Assembly: GCF_014645535.1 (NCBI RefSeq)
Contig: NZ_BMLX01000002.1
Location: 62,001-126,000, forward strand
Source of the DNA: Silvimonas iriomotensis
GTDB lineage: Bacteria > Pseudomonadota > Gammaproteobacteria > Burkholderiales > Chitinibacteraceae
Reading direction: 5' to 3'
Length of the DNA stretch: 64,000 bases
Positions 33,900 to 45,553 of this stretch are shown in pieces. The notes under the pieces are model-generated. The model worked only from the letters and a program-made list of their open reading frames with translations, searched no databases and was not told the origin of the DNA. The position numbers and the translations under genes are program-made. Numbering within the stretch: position 1 is the stretch's first letter; each line of letters begins with the position of its first letter.

Positions 33900-36647
33900 T
33901 TACTCTTGCTCAGGCGGCGCAGCTTGATCGTCGGCGCCGGCTTCGGTGCTACCAGTGGCTGCGGTCTCTTCGCTCTCCACTTCTTCGTCCGAATCAGTTT
34001 CAACCACTTTTTCCAGACCAGAGAGCGACTCGCCGTCATCCAGGTTGATCAGACGCACACCTTGCGCTGCACGGCCGGTTTCGCGGATTTCCGCCACCTT
34101 GGTGCGGATCAGCACGCCGCCGGTGGTAATCAGCATGACGTCATCCGACTCCTGCACCAGCGTTGCCGCCACCAGCTTGCCGTTACGCTCGCCGGTATTG
34201 ATGGCCACCACGCCTTGCGTGCCACGGCTGGTCAGGCGGTATTCGCCCACCGGGGTACGTTTGCCATAGCCGTTTTCAGTTGCAGTGAGCACCTGTTGGG
34301 TGGTGTTTTCCGGGCTGGCCACCAGCAGCGAAATCAGCTTCTGGCCTTCGCCCAGCTTCATGCCACGCACACCGCGCGAGTTACGGCCCATCGGGCGGAC
34401 CTTGTCTTCGCTGAAGCGCACAGACTTGCCGGCGTCAGAGAACAACATCACCTGGTCGCCTTCAACCGCCACAGCAGCCTGATCGCCTTCTTCCAGCGAT
34501 TCGTCTTCCACCACGGCCGTTTCTTCTTCGGCGCCGCCTTCTTCATCCACCACTGCACCGCCCTTGCCACGGGTCAGCGCCACACCCACGAGGTAATTAC
34601 CCTCTTCCAGGTTAATCGCGATAATGCCGCGACGCATCGGGCGGGAGAACGCGGTCAGCGGTGTCTTCTTGACCGTGCCATCGGCCGTGGCCATGAACAC
34701 AAACTGGTCATCGGTGAATTCCTTCACCGGCAAGATGGCATTGATCTTCTCGCCCTCTTCCAGCGGCAAGAGGTTGTTGATCGGCTTGCCGCGACTGTTG
34801 CGGCCGCCTTGCGGCACTTCATAGACCTTCAGCCAGTACACGCGGCCACGGGACGAGAAGCACAGCACGTAATCATGCGTGTTGGCGACAAACAGGTTGT
34901 CGATAAAATCGTCTTCTTTGGTCGCTGCAGCCTGCTTGCCACGACCACCGCGACGCTGTGCGCGGTATTCCTCGGTCGGGGTGGCCTTCATGTAGCCGCC
35001 ATGCGTCAACGTGACCACCATGTCTTGCGGCGTGATCAGGTCTTCGAGGTTGATGTCCTCAGCATGGGCGACGATTTCAGAACGGCGTGCATCACCAAAC
35101 GTGGTCTTCACTTCTTCCAGTTCGGTGCCGATGATTTCGGTCACGCGCTCCGGGCGGGCCAGAATATCCAGCAGGTCAAGGATCTTCTCCATGACTTCTT
35201 TGTACTCGGCCACGATCTTGTCTTGCTCCAGACCGGTCAGGCGCTGCAGACGCAGTTCCAGAATGGCTTGTGCCTGCGCATCAGACAGACGATAACCGTC
35301 GCGCCCCAGACCAAAGCCTTCAGCCAGACCATCCGGACGCGAGGCGGACATATCCGCGCGCGCCAGCATTTCTTCCACCAGCGGCGAGCGCCATACGCGC
35401 TCCATCAGGCTGACCTTGGCTTCCGGCGGTGTCGGCGCGGCCTTGATCAGGGCAATGATCTCGTCCACGTTGGACAGCGCGACCGCCAGGCCTTCCAGCG
35501 TATGGCCACGCTCACGCGCCTTGCGCAGTTCAAAGGCAGTACGGCGGGTCACCACCTCACGACGGTGCTTCAGGAAGCTTTCCAGCACTTGCTTGAGGTT
35601 CAACAGACGCGGCTGGCCATCAACCAGCGCCACCATATTGATACCAAAGCTGTCTTGCAGCTGGGTCTGCTTGTACAGATTGTTGAGCACCACGTCCGGC
35701 ACTTCGCCGCGCTTGAGCTCGATCACCACGCGCATACCGGACTTGTCCGACTCGTCGCGGATTTCAGAAATCCCTTCAATCAGCTTGGAGCGCACCAGCT
35801 CGCCAATCCGCTCCAGCAGACGGGCCTTGTTGACCTGGTATGGCAGTTCATCGACCACCAGCGCCTGACGATCCGCACTGCGCGGAATGTCTTCAACGTG
35901 GGTGCGCGCGCGCATCAGCACACGGCCGCGGCCAGTGCGGTAACCCTCGCGCACGCCAGCCACGCCATAAATAATGCCGGCGGTGGGGAAATCCGGTGCC
36001 GGAATGAAGTCGATCAGGTCATCGACCGTCAGCTCGGCGTTGTGCAGCAGCGCCAGGCTGGCGTTGATGACTTCAACCAGGTTGTGCGGCGGAATGTTGG
36101 TCGCCATACCCACGGCAATGCCGGAGGAGCCATTGACCAGCAGGTTGGGCACACGCGTCGGCAGTACCGACGGTTCCAGTTCCTTTTCGTCGTAGTTGGG
36201 CGTGAAATCGACCGTTTCCTTGTCGATATCAGACAACAACTCGCTGGAAATGCGCGAAAGGCGACACTCTGTATACCGGTAGGCCGCAGCTGCATCACCG
36301 TCGATGGAACCAAAGTTGCCCTGGCCATCAATCAGCGTGTAGCGCAGCGAGAAATCCTGCGCCATCCGCACCAGTGCTTCATAGGCTGCAGAGTCACCGT
36401 GCGGGTGGTATTTACCCAGCACGTTACCAATCACCCGGGCGCATTTGACGTAGGCGCGGTTCCAGACGTTATTGGTGTCGTGCATTGCATACAGAATGCG
36501 GCGATGCACTGGTTTGAGACCGTCACGCACATCAGGCAATGCGCGGCCCACAATCACGCTCATGGCGTAATCGAGGTAGGAACGGCGCATTTCCTCTTCT
36601 AGGCTGACGGGAATCGTTTCTTTGGCAAAGCTTTGCTGTTCAGACAT
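33900..36647 (-). CDS. gyrA: DNA gyrase subunit A
   Basis: 915 aa from ATG 36647, fixed by the conserved [20 protein letters not shown] opening. The active-site Tyr is in [11 protein letters not shown] near residue 120. The quinolone-pocket segment reads [19 protein letters not shown], with Ser at the E. coli 83 position and Glu at 87. Six beta-pinwheel repeats follow, then an acidic tail ([10 protein letters not shown]). Together with GyrB it introduces negative supercoils. An insertion of acidic residues near residue 700 ([20 protein letters not shown]) lengthens the protein relative to the E. coli form (875 aa). Confidence 0.97.
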   Translation of the reverse strand: MSEQQSFAKETIPVSLEEEMRRSYLDYAMSVIVGRALPDVRDGLKPVHRRILYAMHDTNNVWNRAYVKCARVIGNVLGKYHPHGDSAAYEALVRMAQDFSLRYTLIDGQGNFGSIDGDAAAAYRYTECRLSRISSELLSDIDKETVDFTPNYDEKELEPSVLPTRVPNLLVNGSSGIAVGMATNIPPHNLVEVINASLALLHNAELTVDDLIDFIPAPDFPTAGIIYGVAGVREGYRTGRGRVLMRARTHVEDIPRSADRQALVVDELPYQVNKARLLERIGELVRSKLIEGISEIRDESDKSGMRVVIELKRGEVPDVVLNNLYKQTQLQDSFGINMVALVDGQPRLLNLKQVLESFLKHRREVVTRRTAFELRKARERGHTLEGLAVALSNVDEIIALIKAAPTPPEAKVSLMERVWRSPLVEEMLARADMSASRPDGLAEGFGLGRDGYRLSDAQAQAILELRLQRLTGLEQDKIVAEYKEVMEKILDLLDILARPERVTEIIGTELEEVKTTFGDARRSEIVAHAEDINLEDLITPQDMVVTLTHGGYMKATPTEEYRAQRRGGRGKQAAATKEDDFIDNLFVANTHDYVLCFSSRGRVYWLKVYEVPQGGRNSRGKPINNLLPLEEGEKINAILPVKEFTDDQFVFMATADGTVKKTPLTAFSRPMRRGIIAINLEEGNYLVGVALTRGKGGAVVDEEGGAEEETAVVEDESLEEGDQAAVAVEGDQVMLFSDAGKSVRFSEDKVRPMGRNSRGVRGMKLGEGQKLISLLVASPENTTQQVLTATENGYGKRTPVGEYRLTSRGTQGVVAINTGERNGKLVAATLVQESDDVMLITTGGVLIRTKVAEIRETGRAAQGVRLINLDDGESLSGLEKVVETDSDEEVESEETAATGSTEAGADDQAAPPEQE

Positions 36648-36956
36648 CTTGGTAGAATCGATCCGCCGTTGCGGCCCGACTGGGGCCTGATCTATAGAAT
36701 GTGGAGGCCACGCGGACACAAGCGCGCGTGACTAAAACTCGCTAGAGTTTAACATGGTGTGGTTTACACACCAATTTTGACAACAGGCTGTCAAAATTTC
36801 ACATTCCTTTTATTTGCGCGCGGTAAAGTTAAGCTACTAGAATGTGCGGTGTATTGGAGAATAGACTTGACATCCCAAGAGGGTCAGTTATATCCAATAG
36901 CGTCTGCACTACTAAAAACATCGCAATCGAACGATATTCAACCAGGAGAAAAAACT
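36648..36956. promoter_or_regulatory. Divergent gyrA/rmpM promoter region with two touching hairpins
   Basis: 309 bases with no gene. Two perfect inverted repeats share one base: TGGTGTG-GTTTA-CACACCA at 36755-36773 and AATTTTGACA-ACAGGC-TGTCAAAATT at 36773-36798. They lie about 110 bases from the gyrA start and 160 bases before the rmpM-like start. They may be operators or a supercoiling-sensitive element. Confidence 0.55.
36867..36894 (+). promoter_or_regulatory. Candidate sigma-70 promoter of rmpM-like gene
   Basis: TTGACA at 36867-36872, a 16-base spacer and TATATC at 36889-36894. It is 63 bases before the start codon. Confidence 0.55.
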
Positions 36957-37658
36957 ATGCTGTCGCTCAAGCAAACGATGTCGAGCCTGGCCGTTGTTGC
37001 GGCCTTCGGTGTTTCCGCTTCCGCCTTTGCCGCTACTGATGCATACCTGACCAACAGCACCAACGTCAAAGATGACAATCCGGAAGGCGTGGTGAAGAAC
37101 GGCATCGGTGAGTGCTGGCAAACCGGCACCTGGACCAAGGAAAAGGCTGCAACGATCAAGGGCTGCCCTGGCTATGTCGAGCCGGTTGTTGCTGCTCCTG
37201 CTCCGGCCCCGGCTCCGGCCCCGGCTCCTGCTCCGGCTCCGGTAACCGTGTCCAAGCACTTCACCCTGAAGGCTGACGTGCTGTTCGAATTCAACAAGGC
37301 GACCCTGAAGCCGGAAGGCAAGGACGCCCTGGACAAGCTGTATGAACAAGTGAAGGATCTGGATCCGAAGGAAGGCAAGGCAGTTGTGGTTGGTTACACT
37401 GACCGCATCGGCAGCGAAAAGTACAACTTCGATCTGGGCTACAAGCGCGCCAAGTCCGTTGCTGACTACCTGGTAAGCAAGGGTGCTCCGGCAGACAAGA
37501 TCGACGCACAAAGCCGTGGCAAGGCCGATCCGGTCACTGGCGATACTTGCGCGAAGGTCAAGAACCGCAAGAAGCTGATCGAGTGTCTGGCTCCGGATCG
37601 TCGCGTAGAAATCGACGTTCAAGGTATCCACGAAGAAACCAAGCCGGCTGCTCAGTAA
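36957..37658 (+). CDS. OmpA-family class 4 outer membrane protein (RmpM-like)
   Basis: 233 aa from ATG 36957 with AGGAGA upstream. A signal peptide ends at about residue 22 (ASAFA|A). There is no beta-barrel: a short domain of about 50 residues is followed by an Ala-Pro repeat hinge (about 18 residues) and an OmpA C-terminal peptidoglycan-binding domain ([60 protein letters not shown]). This is the layout of neisserial RmpM, which tethers porins to the wall. Two Cys in GECWQTGTW and IKGCPG may form a disulfide. Divergent from gyrA; ends at a terminator. Confidence 0.9.
   Translation: MLSLKQTMSSLAVVAAFGVSASAFAATDAYLTNSTNVKDDNPEGVVKNGIGECWQTGTWTKEKAATIKGCPGYVEPVVAAPAPAPAPAPAPAPAPVTVSKHFTLKADVLFEFNKATLKPEGKDALDKLYEQVKDLDPKEGKAVVVGYTDRIGSEKYNFDLGYKRAKSVADYLVSKGAPADKIDAQSRGKADPVTGDTCAKVKNRKKLIECLAPDRRVEIDVQGIHEETKPAAQ
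37190..37245 (+). repeat. Ala-Pro coding repeat in rmpM-like gene
   Basis: Alternating GCT/GCC-CC(G/T) codons encode about nine Ala-Pro pairs forming the hinge between the N-terminal part and the peptidoglycan-binding domain. Length changes by slippage would stay in frame when whole six-base units are gained or lost. Confidence 0.75.
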
Positions 37659-37673
37659 TCAGCTCCGGTCTGG

Positions 37674-37705
37674 AAAAAAACCCCGCCAGCCTGGCGGGGT
37701 TTTTT
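37674..37705 (+). terminator. Intrinsic terminator after rmpM-like gene
   Basis: A-run, CCCCGCCAG / CTGGCGGGG stem with a one-base loop region, then T-run; 15 bases past the stop. Confidence 0.93.
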
Positions 37706-37788
37706 CATTTCAGGCATTTGCGCAGAACGCTTGCAGAGATGGCCTGTCTGTTGTTCTATGTCTTAATCTGCAGGAGTAGACCAATACA

Positions 37789-38397
37789 ATGCGTATCCGG
37801 ATTTTGTGCGGCGTTTTTGCCGCGTTGATCACCAGCCTTGCCCATGCCGATGCAGTTGGCGACCTGAAACAATTCCTTTCGTCCACGCATTCGCTCAAAG
37901 CGCAATTTACGCAAAGCGTGGTCGGAAAAGGAAAAACCCAGATCAGTACCGGGAATGTTGCAATCGTAATTCCTGGTAAATTCCGCTGGGAATATCAAAA
38001 GCCCTACCAGCAACTGATTGTGGGTGATGCCAAAGAAGTCTGGCTGTACGATCAGGACCTGAAACAGGCTACCTCCAAAAATGTGGCCAATGCGCTGGAA
38101 AGCAGCCCTGCCGCCCTCCTGGCCGGTGACACCGCCTGGGAAAAAAACTACACGCTCAAACCCCTGCCCGATCAGGAAGGCCTGTCATGGCTGGAGGCAA
38201 CCCCCAAGCGTGATGACAGCAGTTTTGAACACATTCGCCTTGGCCTTGCCAACGGCCAGATCCAGCGCATGGACCTGTTCGACAAATTTGGCCAGACCAC
38301 CCAGATCCGTTTTAGCCAGATTGTGACCAATCCCAAGCTGGATATCGGGCTGTTTCACTTCACCCCGCCCAAGGACGTAGATGTCGTTCGAGAATGA
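37789..38397 (+). CDS. lolA: Outer-membrane lipoprotein carrier LolA
   Basis: 202 aa. Signal peptide 1-20 (SLAHA|D). LolA marks: LKQFLSSTHSLKAQFTQ, GNVAIVIPGKFRWEYQKPY, KEVWLYDQDLKQAT and the C-terminal [12 protein letters not shown]. It carries lipoproteins through the periplasm from LolCDE to LolB. Overlaps rarA by 17 bases, a lolA-rarA order found in many proteobacteria. Confidence 0.95.
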   Translation: MRIRILCGVFAALITSLAHADAVGDLKQFLSSTHSLKAQFTQSVVGKGKTQISTGNVAIVIPGKFRWEYQKPYQQLIVGDAKEVWLYDQDLKQATSKNVANALESSPAALLAGDTAWEKNYTLKPLPDQEGLSWLEATPKRDDSSFEHIRLGLANGQIQRMDLFDKFGQTTQIRFSQIVTNPKLDIGLFHFTPPKDVDVVRE

Positions 38398-39700
38398 CCT
38401 TTTTGCGCCAGAAAAACCCGCTGAGCCGCTGGCTGAGAAACTGCGCCCGAAAAGCGTAGAAGAGGTCGTCGGCCAGCGGCACTTGCTGGCGCCGGGCAAA
38501 CCGCTGGCGCTAGCCATTGCCGCCGGGCAAGTGCATTCCATGATCCTGTGGGGGCCGCCGGGCGTGGGCAAGACCACACTGGCGCGCTTGCTGGCGGGTA
38601 CGTTTGATGCCGAGTTCATCCCGCTGTCGGCCGTGTTTTCTGGCGTGAAAGACATCCGTGCGGCCATGGAACAAGCAGAGCAATATCAGTTGCGTGGCCG
38701 CAAAACCATCCTGTTTGTGGATGAAGTTCATCGCTTCAACAAATCCCAGCAGGATGCCTTTTTGCCGTTTGTTGAATCGGGCCTCGTCACATTTATTGGT
38801 GCGACCACTGAAAACCCGTCGTTCGAAGTGAACGCCGCGTTGTTGTCACGCGCGCAGGTCTACGTGCTCAAGGCGCTGACCGATGCAGAACTGGGAGAAC
38901 TGGTACAGCGCGCCCTGGCCTGTTTTCCGGACCTGACCGCCACTGACGATGCCATTGCCGTCTGGACCGGTTATGCCGACGGCGACGCCCGCCGCATGCT
39001 GAACCTGATCGAACAAAGCGCCCATGCGGCGCACGCCAGCCAGATCAGCGCAATCGACGCGGCATTTCTGGAAAACGCGCTATCGCTCAACGCCCGTCGT
39101 TTTGACAAAGGTGGTGACGCCTTTTACGACCAGATTTCTGCGCTCCACAAATCCGTGCGCGGTTCCAGCCCGGATGGCGCCGTGTACTGGCTCACCCGCA
39201 TGCTTGATGGCGGTGCCGATCCGCGTTATCTGGCCCGCCGCATTGTGCGCATGGCCTGGGAAGACATCGGCCTTGCTGACCCGCGCGCGGCGCAGATCAC
39301 GCTGGATGCCGCCGAAACCTACGAACGCCTGGGCAGCCCGGAAGGCGAACTGGCACTGGCGCAGGCCGTGATTTATCTGGCCATCGCGCCAAAATCCAAC
39401 GCCGGCTACAACGCCTACAACCTGGCGCGCGCACTCATCAACAAAGATAAATCGCGCCCGGTGCCAGAGCATTTGCGCAATGCCCCGACCAAACTGATGA
39501 AAGAACTCGGTTACGGCAAACTGTATCGCTACGCCCACGACGAGCCCGAAGCCTACGCCGCCGGCGAGACCTATCTGCCCGAGGGACTGGAAGACACCGT
39601 GTTCTATGAACCCGTGCCGCGTGGCCTGGAAGCGAAAATTGCCGACAAGCTCCGGCATCTGGCTGAACTCGATGCCGCATGGCACGAGCGAAACGGGTAG
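38381..39700 (+). CDS. rarA: Replication-associated recombination protein RarA (MgsA) AAA ATPase
   Basis: 439 aa. AAA+ motifs: Walker [16 protein letters not shown], Walker [18 protein letters not shown], sensor 1 [12 protein letters not shown], then the RarA tetramerisation domain ([39 protein letters not shown]). It acts at stalled replication forks. ATG 38381 lies inside the lolA end, showing translational coupling; serS follows 82 bases later. Confidence 0.95.
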   Translation: MSFENDLFAPEKPAEPLAEKLRPKSVEEVVGQRHLLAPGKPLALAIAAGQVHSMILWGPPGVGKTTLARLLAGTFDAEFIPLSAVFSGVKDIRAAMEQAEQYQLRGRKTILFVDEVHRFNKSQQDAFLPFVESGLVTFIGATTENPSFEVNAALLSRAQVYVLKALTDAELGELVQRALACFPDLTATDDAIAVWTGYADGDARRMLNLIEQSAHAAHASQISAIDAAFLENALSLNARRFDKGGDAFYDQISALHKSVRGSSPDGAVYWLTRMLDGGADPRYLARRIVRMAWEDIGLADPRAAQITLDAAETYERLGSPEGELALAQAVIYLAIAPKSNAGYNAYNLARALINKDKSRPVPEHLRNAPTKLMKELGYGKLYRYAHDEPEAYAAGETYLPEGLEDTVFYEPVPRGLEAKIADKLRHLAELDAAWHERNG

Positions 39701-39770
39701 AATTGCGCTCATTCACGGGCAATACGCCCGTTTGACCCCTATTTACTGAAACCCAGTCTGACCTGACTAG

Positions 39771-41069
<1,299 letters not shown>

Positions 41070-41085
41070 GCGAATCTTTCCTCAT

Positions 41086-41116
41086 AAAAAAGCGCCGGAT
41101 ATCCGGCGCTTTTTTA
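41086..41116 (+). terminator. Intrinsic terminator after serS
   Basis: Perfect palindrome AAAAAAGCGCCGGAT / ATCCGGCGCTTTTTT, 16 bases past the stop. Confidence 0.92.
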
Positions 41117-41273
41117 TTGCCGCCAATCTGTGGCTAAACATAAATGGCGCGACGCGATTTGCTGCATTTTTTACGCGTGAGGGAATTTGCTGACACAATT
41201 TGCGTCAAAGCACTGTTTGCACAAAAGTAACTTCCCATAATAACGAGTTGTCTTTGCAAGAGGGGCGACCGAC

Positions 41274-41711
41274 ATGTCACACATCTCGATGTGGTTTATC
41301 GCTGCACTGGTGCTGGCCGGGCTGGAAATGCTCACCGGTACGCTTTACATGCTGGCCATTGCCTGCGGTCTGGCCGTTGGCGGCATTTCTTCCCTGATGG
41401 GTATTTCTTTTCCGGCGCAGATCATTGTGGCGTCGATCAGCGCGGTACTGGCTGTGGGCTTGCTGCACAGCTGGAAACTCAAGCACCAGATCGCCCCCGT
41501 AGATACCGTGCAGAACCAGCTTGATCTGGGGCACCGGGTTACGGTGGATGAATGGCTGGACATGCGCCACGCGCGCGTGCGCTACCGGGGCACCATGTGG
41601 GATGCGGAAATTGCCGATACGCGGGTACCGCAAAATGCGCCCAGTTATTTCATTACCGGGCAGCGCGGCAATATTTTGCTGATTGATATCCTGCCGCCGG
41701 CACAGGCCTGA
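41274..41711 (+). CDS. NfeD-family membrane protein
   Basis: 145 aa. Two to three N-terminal transmembrane helices (WFIAALVLAGLEMLTGTLYM, IIVASISAVLAVGLL), then a soluble OB-fold (GHRVTVDEW, ARVRYRGTMWDAEIAD, ILLIDILP). NfeD proteins pair with SPFH/stomatin proteins in membrane microdomains. The gene precedes an SPFH gene by 210 bases on the same strand, which supports that role. Confidence 0.9.
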   Translation: MSHISMWFIAALVLAGLEMLTGTLYMLAIACGLAVGGISSLMGISFPAQIIVASISAVLAVGLLHSWKLKHQIAPVDTVQNQLDLGHRVTVDEWLDMRHARVRYRGTMWDAEIADTRVPQNAPSYFITGQRGNILLIDILPPAQA

Positions 41712-41921
41712 GTTTTTACAGCTTTTTTACAGGGTATCGCCAACAATTGATTTGCCTGGCGGCATGTTCGTCCATTCCTGATTGAACCCGCCGGCAAAGG
41801 AATTACACTTGAACCCGCCCTGTTGATACGCCATGCCGCAATATCACTTGATTGTCTGCTGACATATCAGTTTCAGATAAACCGTAAAACCGTAATTACA
41901 GAACCCAATCAGGGGAAACAT

Positions 41922-42860
41922 ATGCCTTTTGCAATTGTATTGCTGGTCATTGTCATCATCTTCATTGCCAAAACATTCCGCGTCGTGCCCCAGCAGGAAG
42001 CATGGATCCTGCAACGGCTGGGCCGCTTTCACGCCGTGCTGCAACCTGGTCTTAATTTTGTGGTGCCCTTTGTGGATTCGGTGGCCTACAAGCACAGCCT
42101 GAAAGAAATCCCGCTGGATGTGCCCAGCCAGATTTGTATTACCCGCGACAATACGCAACTGACGGTTGATGGCATTCTGTATTTCCAGGTCATGGACCCG
42201 AAACTGGCGTCTTATGGTTCATCCAATTACATCATTGCCATTACGCAACTGGCGCAAACCACACTGCGTTCGGTCATCGGCAAGCTGGAAATGGATAAAA
42301 CCTTTGAAGAGCGCGACGAAATCAACCGCGCCGTGGTATTGGCGCTGGACGAAGCCGCCACCAGCTGGGGTGTGAAGGTACTGCGTTATGAAATCAAGGA
42401 TCTGACACCGCCCAAGGAAATCCTGCACGCCATGCAGCAGCAGATTACGGCCGAGCGGGAAAAGCGCGCGCTGATCGCGCAATCGGAAGGTATTCGCCAG
42501 CAACAGATCAACCTGGCCACCGGTGAGCGTTCTGCGGCGATCCAGAAATCCGAAGGCGACATGCAAGCGCGCATCAACCAGTCTGAAGGTGAAAAACAGG
42601 CCGCGATCAACCGCGCCCAGGGTGAAGCCGAAGCATTGCGCCTTGTGGCTGTGGCAACCGCCGACGCCCTGCACGCCGTGAGCCAGGCCATCAACGAACC
42701 CGGCGGCATGGAAGCCGTGAACCTGAAGGTGGCACAGCAATACGTGGAAGCCTTTGGCAATATCGCCAAACAAGGCAATACGATGTTGCTGCCGGGCAAT
42801 GCGTCTGACATTGCCAGCGCGGTCGCCATGGCAACGTCGGTGATCAAAAAGACCAGCTGA
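41922..42860 (+). CDS. SPFH/Band 7 stomatin-like membrane protein (QmcA type)
   Basis: 312 aa from ATG 41922 with AGGGGA upstream; longer in-frame starts have no ribosome site. One N-terminal membrane helix (residues 2-17), then a Band 7 domain (RVVPQQEAWILQRLGRFHAV, LQPGLNFVVPF, TRDNTQLTVDGILYFQV) and a long charged coiled coil with EGDMQARINQSEGEKQAAI-type repeats. Scaffold of membrane microdomains, with NfeD as likely partner; may modulate FtsH-type proteolysis. Confidence 0.92.
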   Translation: MPFAIVLLVIVIIFIAKTFRVVPQQEAWILQRLGRFHAVLQPGLNFVVPFVDSVAYKHSLKEIPLDVPSQICITRDNTQLTVDGILYFQVMDPKLASYGSSNYIIAITQLAQTTLRSVIGKLEMDKTFEERDEINRAVVLALDEAATSWGVKVLRYEIKDLTPPKEILHAMQQQITAEREKRALIAQSEGIRQQQINLATGERSAAIQKSEGDMQARINQSEGEKQAAINRAQGEAEALRLVAVATADALHAVSQAINEPGGMEAVNLKVAQQYVEAFGNIAKQGNTMLLPGNASDIASAVAMATSVIKKTS

Positions 42861-43249
42861 TCTGTGGCATGTGAAATGTGCGGAGTGTGCGGCGGGGTTT
42901 GCCGGGTGCTCCGCGCCATTTCACGCGCTACTCCCTGCATATATCTCACAACTTCGTCATTGCGGACCTCGGCGGCGCCCTTGGCCGGAATGCAGTTCTG
43001 AACACCTGAGCCGTGGGCGCTAACGCTCAGGTGCTCGCCCAGGAAAGCCCACCCGCGGCGGGCGGGCTGGATTCCTGCCTGCGCAGGAATGACGAGCCAG
43101 GGGTATGCACGTTTTTCCGTCCCTCACGCCTCACGCCTCACGCCTCACGCCTCACGCCTCACGCCTCACGCCTCACGCCTCACGCCTCACGCCTCACGCC
43201 TCACGCCTCACGCCTCACGCCTCACGCCTCACGCCTCACGCCTCACGCC
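42861..43249. other. Intergenic region with REP-like hairpin and 7-bp tandem array
   Basis: Region between convergent SPFH and phosphonate genes. It holds a REP-like hairpin at 43071-43090 and the CTCACGC array from 43123 onward. Apparent reading frames through the array are artefacts of the repeat. Confidence 0.7.
43071..43090 (-). repeat. REP-like hairpin ATTCCTGC-N4-GCAGGAAT
   Basis: Perfect 8-bp inverted repeat flanked by CTGG and GACG. The same element occurs at 51799, 51924, 52049 and, as a GC-variant, at 56329. Confidence 0.8.
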
Positions 43250-43255
43250 TCACGC
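43123..43255. repeat. VNTR: 19 perfect copies of CTCACGC
   Basis: 133 bases of uninterrupted 7-bp tandem repeat. The stop codon of the FAD oxidoreductase (43250-43252 on the minus strand) lies in the last copy. Scattered copies occur at 50245-50276 and 50331-50358. Such arrays vary in copy number by slippage. Confidence 0.97.
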
Positions 43256-44695
43256 TTTGTCCGCCTTCCCCGCTGCTGCGGCAAACCGGGCCAGCCAGTT
43301 ATCCAGTGCGCGCGGTTTGCAGCCGTGGTCTTCTGCCATCTCCTTGCGGCGGATGGCGTCGCGGACGGCCAGTGATCCAAGGTAACGCACGGGCTCAGGC
43401 GGGAAAAAGCCCAACGGCCCTTTGACCAGACCGCTGCGCGTCCACACGTTGTCCTCGCCGCGCACCAGTGCGGCAAGTATCTGGCCGCCCATATAGCTGG
43501 GGCCCACGCCGTTGCCGGAATACCCGAAACCGTAGACGATGTGCGGGTGGCCATTCAGATGACCAAAAAACGGCAAGCCCGTCACCGAGCGATCCGATGC
43601 GCCATTCCACGATGCGGCCAGCGGGACGTCATGCCAGGCCGGGAACATGCGGCGCAGCGCTTTGTGCAGTTGTTCCTGATAGGCGCTGGGCTGATCAAAC
43701 GAGGGCAGCATGCGGCCGCCCCAGGCAAATGTATTGCCGCCTTTGCCCAGCATGATCCGGCCATCCGGCGTGCTGCGGTAGTAATAAACAAAGGTGCGCG
43801 AATCCATTACTGCCGTGCCGTGATCCAGCCCAGTGTGCTCCAGCAGGCAGTCACGCGGTTCGGTGATGATCATGTCGCTGGAGACAATGGCAATGCTGCG
43901 GGCAAATTGCGCAAAGCTACCCGCCATCCAGGCGTTCATGGCCAGCACCACCTTGCCTGCCGTGATGCGTCCACCCGGTACGATCACCTGTGGCGGGTGG
44001 TGTTCCAGCACGCTCAGCATGGGCGTGTGTTCATGGATGCGCACTCCCATTTGCCGTGCCACGCGCGCCAGCCCGCGCACCAGCAAACCTGGCTGCAATG
44101 AGCCCGCAGCCGGTGAGAACCAGCCTTCCTGATGCGCCGCAGAACCGGCATGGCGCTGCACTTCCAGGGCATCCCACTGCGTCCAGGATGAGATACCGCG
44201 CTCGGCCAGCGCCTGCATGACCGGGTTCATCATGCCTTTCTGGGCGTCGTTGGTTGCGGTGTACAGCGTGCCATCCAGCCGCACATCCGCGTCAACGCCG
44301 TGCGCTTTGCAAAAACTGGCGATCTGGTACACCGCGTCTTCCGACGCCTGCACAAGGCGACACGCTTCAGCCTCGCCATATAACCGCTGCAGGGTAAAAA
44401 ACTTGCTGGACCACGTCAGCAAACAGCCCCCGTTGCGGCCCGATGCCCCGGCGCCGCACAGGTCTTTTTCGATGATCAGCACGTCCAGTTCAGGCTGGGC
44501 CTGTTTGAGCTGGATGGCCGTCCACAGGCCGGTGAAGCCGCCGCCGACAATGCAGACATCGGCCGTGGCTTCACCTTGCAGCGGCACGGGCGCCGGGCCG
44601 GGGTCGCGGGTCAGCGCTTGCGCCAGCCAGAACGGCCGGAACGGCGCGGGCTCATTCAGTGTGCGCGGCAAGACCGGGTTGGCCGCTGCAGTCAC
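43250..44695 (-). CDS. FAD-dependent aminophosphonate oxidoreductase (TIGR03329/PbfD type)
   Basis: 481 aa from GTG 44695, which overlaps the phnX stop by 4 bases. DAO-type flavoprotein: FAD motif [17 protein letters not shown] near residue 40, [20 protein letters not shown], and a C-terminal [21 protein letters not shown] block. It belongs to the group found only with AEP catabolism genes. Members of that group oxidise N-methyl-AEP and related aminophosphonates to phosphonoacetaldehyde, the PhnX substrate. Context makes this call firm; exact substrate is not provable. Its 3' end runs into a 7-bp repeat array. Confidence 0.85.
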   Translation of the reverse strand: MTAAANPVLPRTLNEPAPFRPFWLAQALTRDPGPAPVPLQGEATADVCIVGGGFTGLWTAIQLKQAQPELDVLIIEKDLCGAGASGRNGGCLLTWSSKFFTLQRLYGEAEACRLVQASEDAVYQIASFCKAHGVDADVRLDGTLYTATNDAQKGMMNPVMQALAERGISSWTQWDALEVQRHAGSAAHQEGWFSPAAGSLQPGLLVRGLARVARQMGVRIHEHTPMLSVLEHHPPQVIVPGGRITAGKVVLAMNAWMAGSFAQFARSIAIVSSDMIITEPRDCLLEHTGLDHGTAVMDSRTFVYYYRSTPDGRIMLGKGGNTFAWGGRMLPSFDQPSAYQEQLHKALRRMFPAWHDVPLAASWNGASDRSVTGLPFFGHLNGHPHIVYGFGYSGNGVGPSYMGGQILAALVRGEDNVWTRSGLVKGPLGFFPPEPVRYLGSLAVRDAIRRKEMAEDHGCKPRALDNWLARFAAAAGKADKA

Positions 44696-45507
44696 GGACG
44701 CTCTCCACGCGCGCGGCGGGCAGCGATGTCCTGCAACACCGGCCACAGGTCCGCCACGGTATCGATCACGTAATGCGCGCCCGCTGCACGCAGTTTGTCT
44801 TCGGCCGGGGCTTTACGGGCGGCACGTTCTGCTGAGGACAAGGCATGCCACTCGGCCGAGGTCAGGCCGACTTCATTGCCGCTGGCCGACAAGCCGACCG
44901 TCCACATCCCTGCTCGCAAACCTTCCGCGATGCCGGGCACCGTGTCATCGACCTTCACACACGCGGCGACGTGATTGATGGCCAGATCAATCACGCATTG
45001 CAACGCCATCCACGGGCCCGGACGGCCACCGGCTTTGAGGTCATCCGCGGCGATGGCGCAATCCGGCGTATAACCGGCGTCTGCGGCAATGGGCAGCAGC
45101 GCGTTCATGACCTGGCGCGGGTAGCCGGAGCACGAACCGATCTTGATGCCGTGGCTGCGCAGCAAGCCGGCCAGTTCCAGCGCGCCGGGAATCATCTGCG
45201 AGTAATGCCCCACGCGCTGCAGTTGCAACGGCATGAACGCGGCATACAGGGCGTCGATATCTTCGGCGCAAGCTGCGCGGCCAAAGCGTTCTTGCCAGCG
45301 CGGCGCAATGGCCGGATCTTTGGCCAGGGCCTCAATGTGCTGCCACTTGCCCACACCCATGGGGCCGCGGGCTTCATCCAGTGTGAGCGGAATATTGAAG
45401 CCATTGAACGCCTCGACCAGCACCTGGGTCGGCGCAAAAGAACCGAAGTCCACCATGGTACCGGCCCAGTCAAAAATAACGGCTTCAACGTGTTGCGCAA
45501 TGCTCAT
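44692..45507 (-). CDS. phnX: Phosphonoacetaldehyde hydrolase (phosphonatase)
   Basis: 271 aa from ATG 45507. HAD fold with nucleophile Asp in [16 protein letters not shown], the Schiff-base Lys in [24 protein letters not shown] and the metal-binding [17 protein letters not shown]. It cleaves the C-P bond of phosphonoacetaldehyde to acetaldehyde and phosphate. Lies 46 bases after phnW and overlaps the FAD oxidoreductase, giving a complete AEP to acetaldehyde route. Confidence 0.95.
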   Translation of the reverse strand: MSIAQHVEAVIFDWAGTMVDFGSFAPTQVLVEAFNGFNIPLTLDEARGPMGVGKWQHIEALAKDPAIAPRWQERFGRAACAEDIDALYAAFMPLQLQRVGHYSQMIPGALELAGLLRSHGIKIGSCSGYPRQVMNALLPIAADAGYTPDCAIAADDLKAGGRPGPWMALQCVIDLAINHVAACVKVDDTVPGIAEGLRAGMWTVGLSASGNEVGLTSAEWHALSSAERAARKAPAEDKLRAAGAHYVIDTVADLWPVLQDIAARRARGERP

Positions 45508-45553
45508 GACATGTCTTCCTGAAAATGAATCAGTGGTGTAGTTGTCGCTGTGG

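Noticed and set aside
33906-36602. 898-codon open frame on the plus strand opposite gyrA
   Set aside because: It mirrors gyrA codons in a GC-rich genome, is rich in His, Gln and Arg, and matches no domain; gyrA on the minus strand is unmistakable.
35000-36647. Quinolone resistance change in GyrA (Glu at the E. coli 87 position)
   Set aside because: Glu occurs naturally there in several genera and Ser83 is intact; no resistance can be claimed.
43123-43255. Possible CRISPR array
   Set aside because: The 7-bp units are contiguous with no spacers, and no cas genes are near; it is a simple VNTR.
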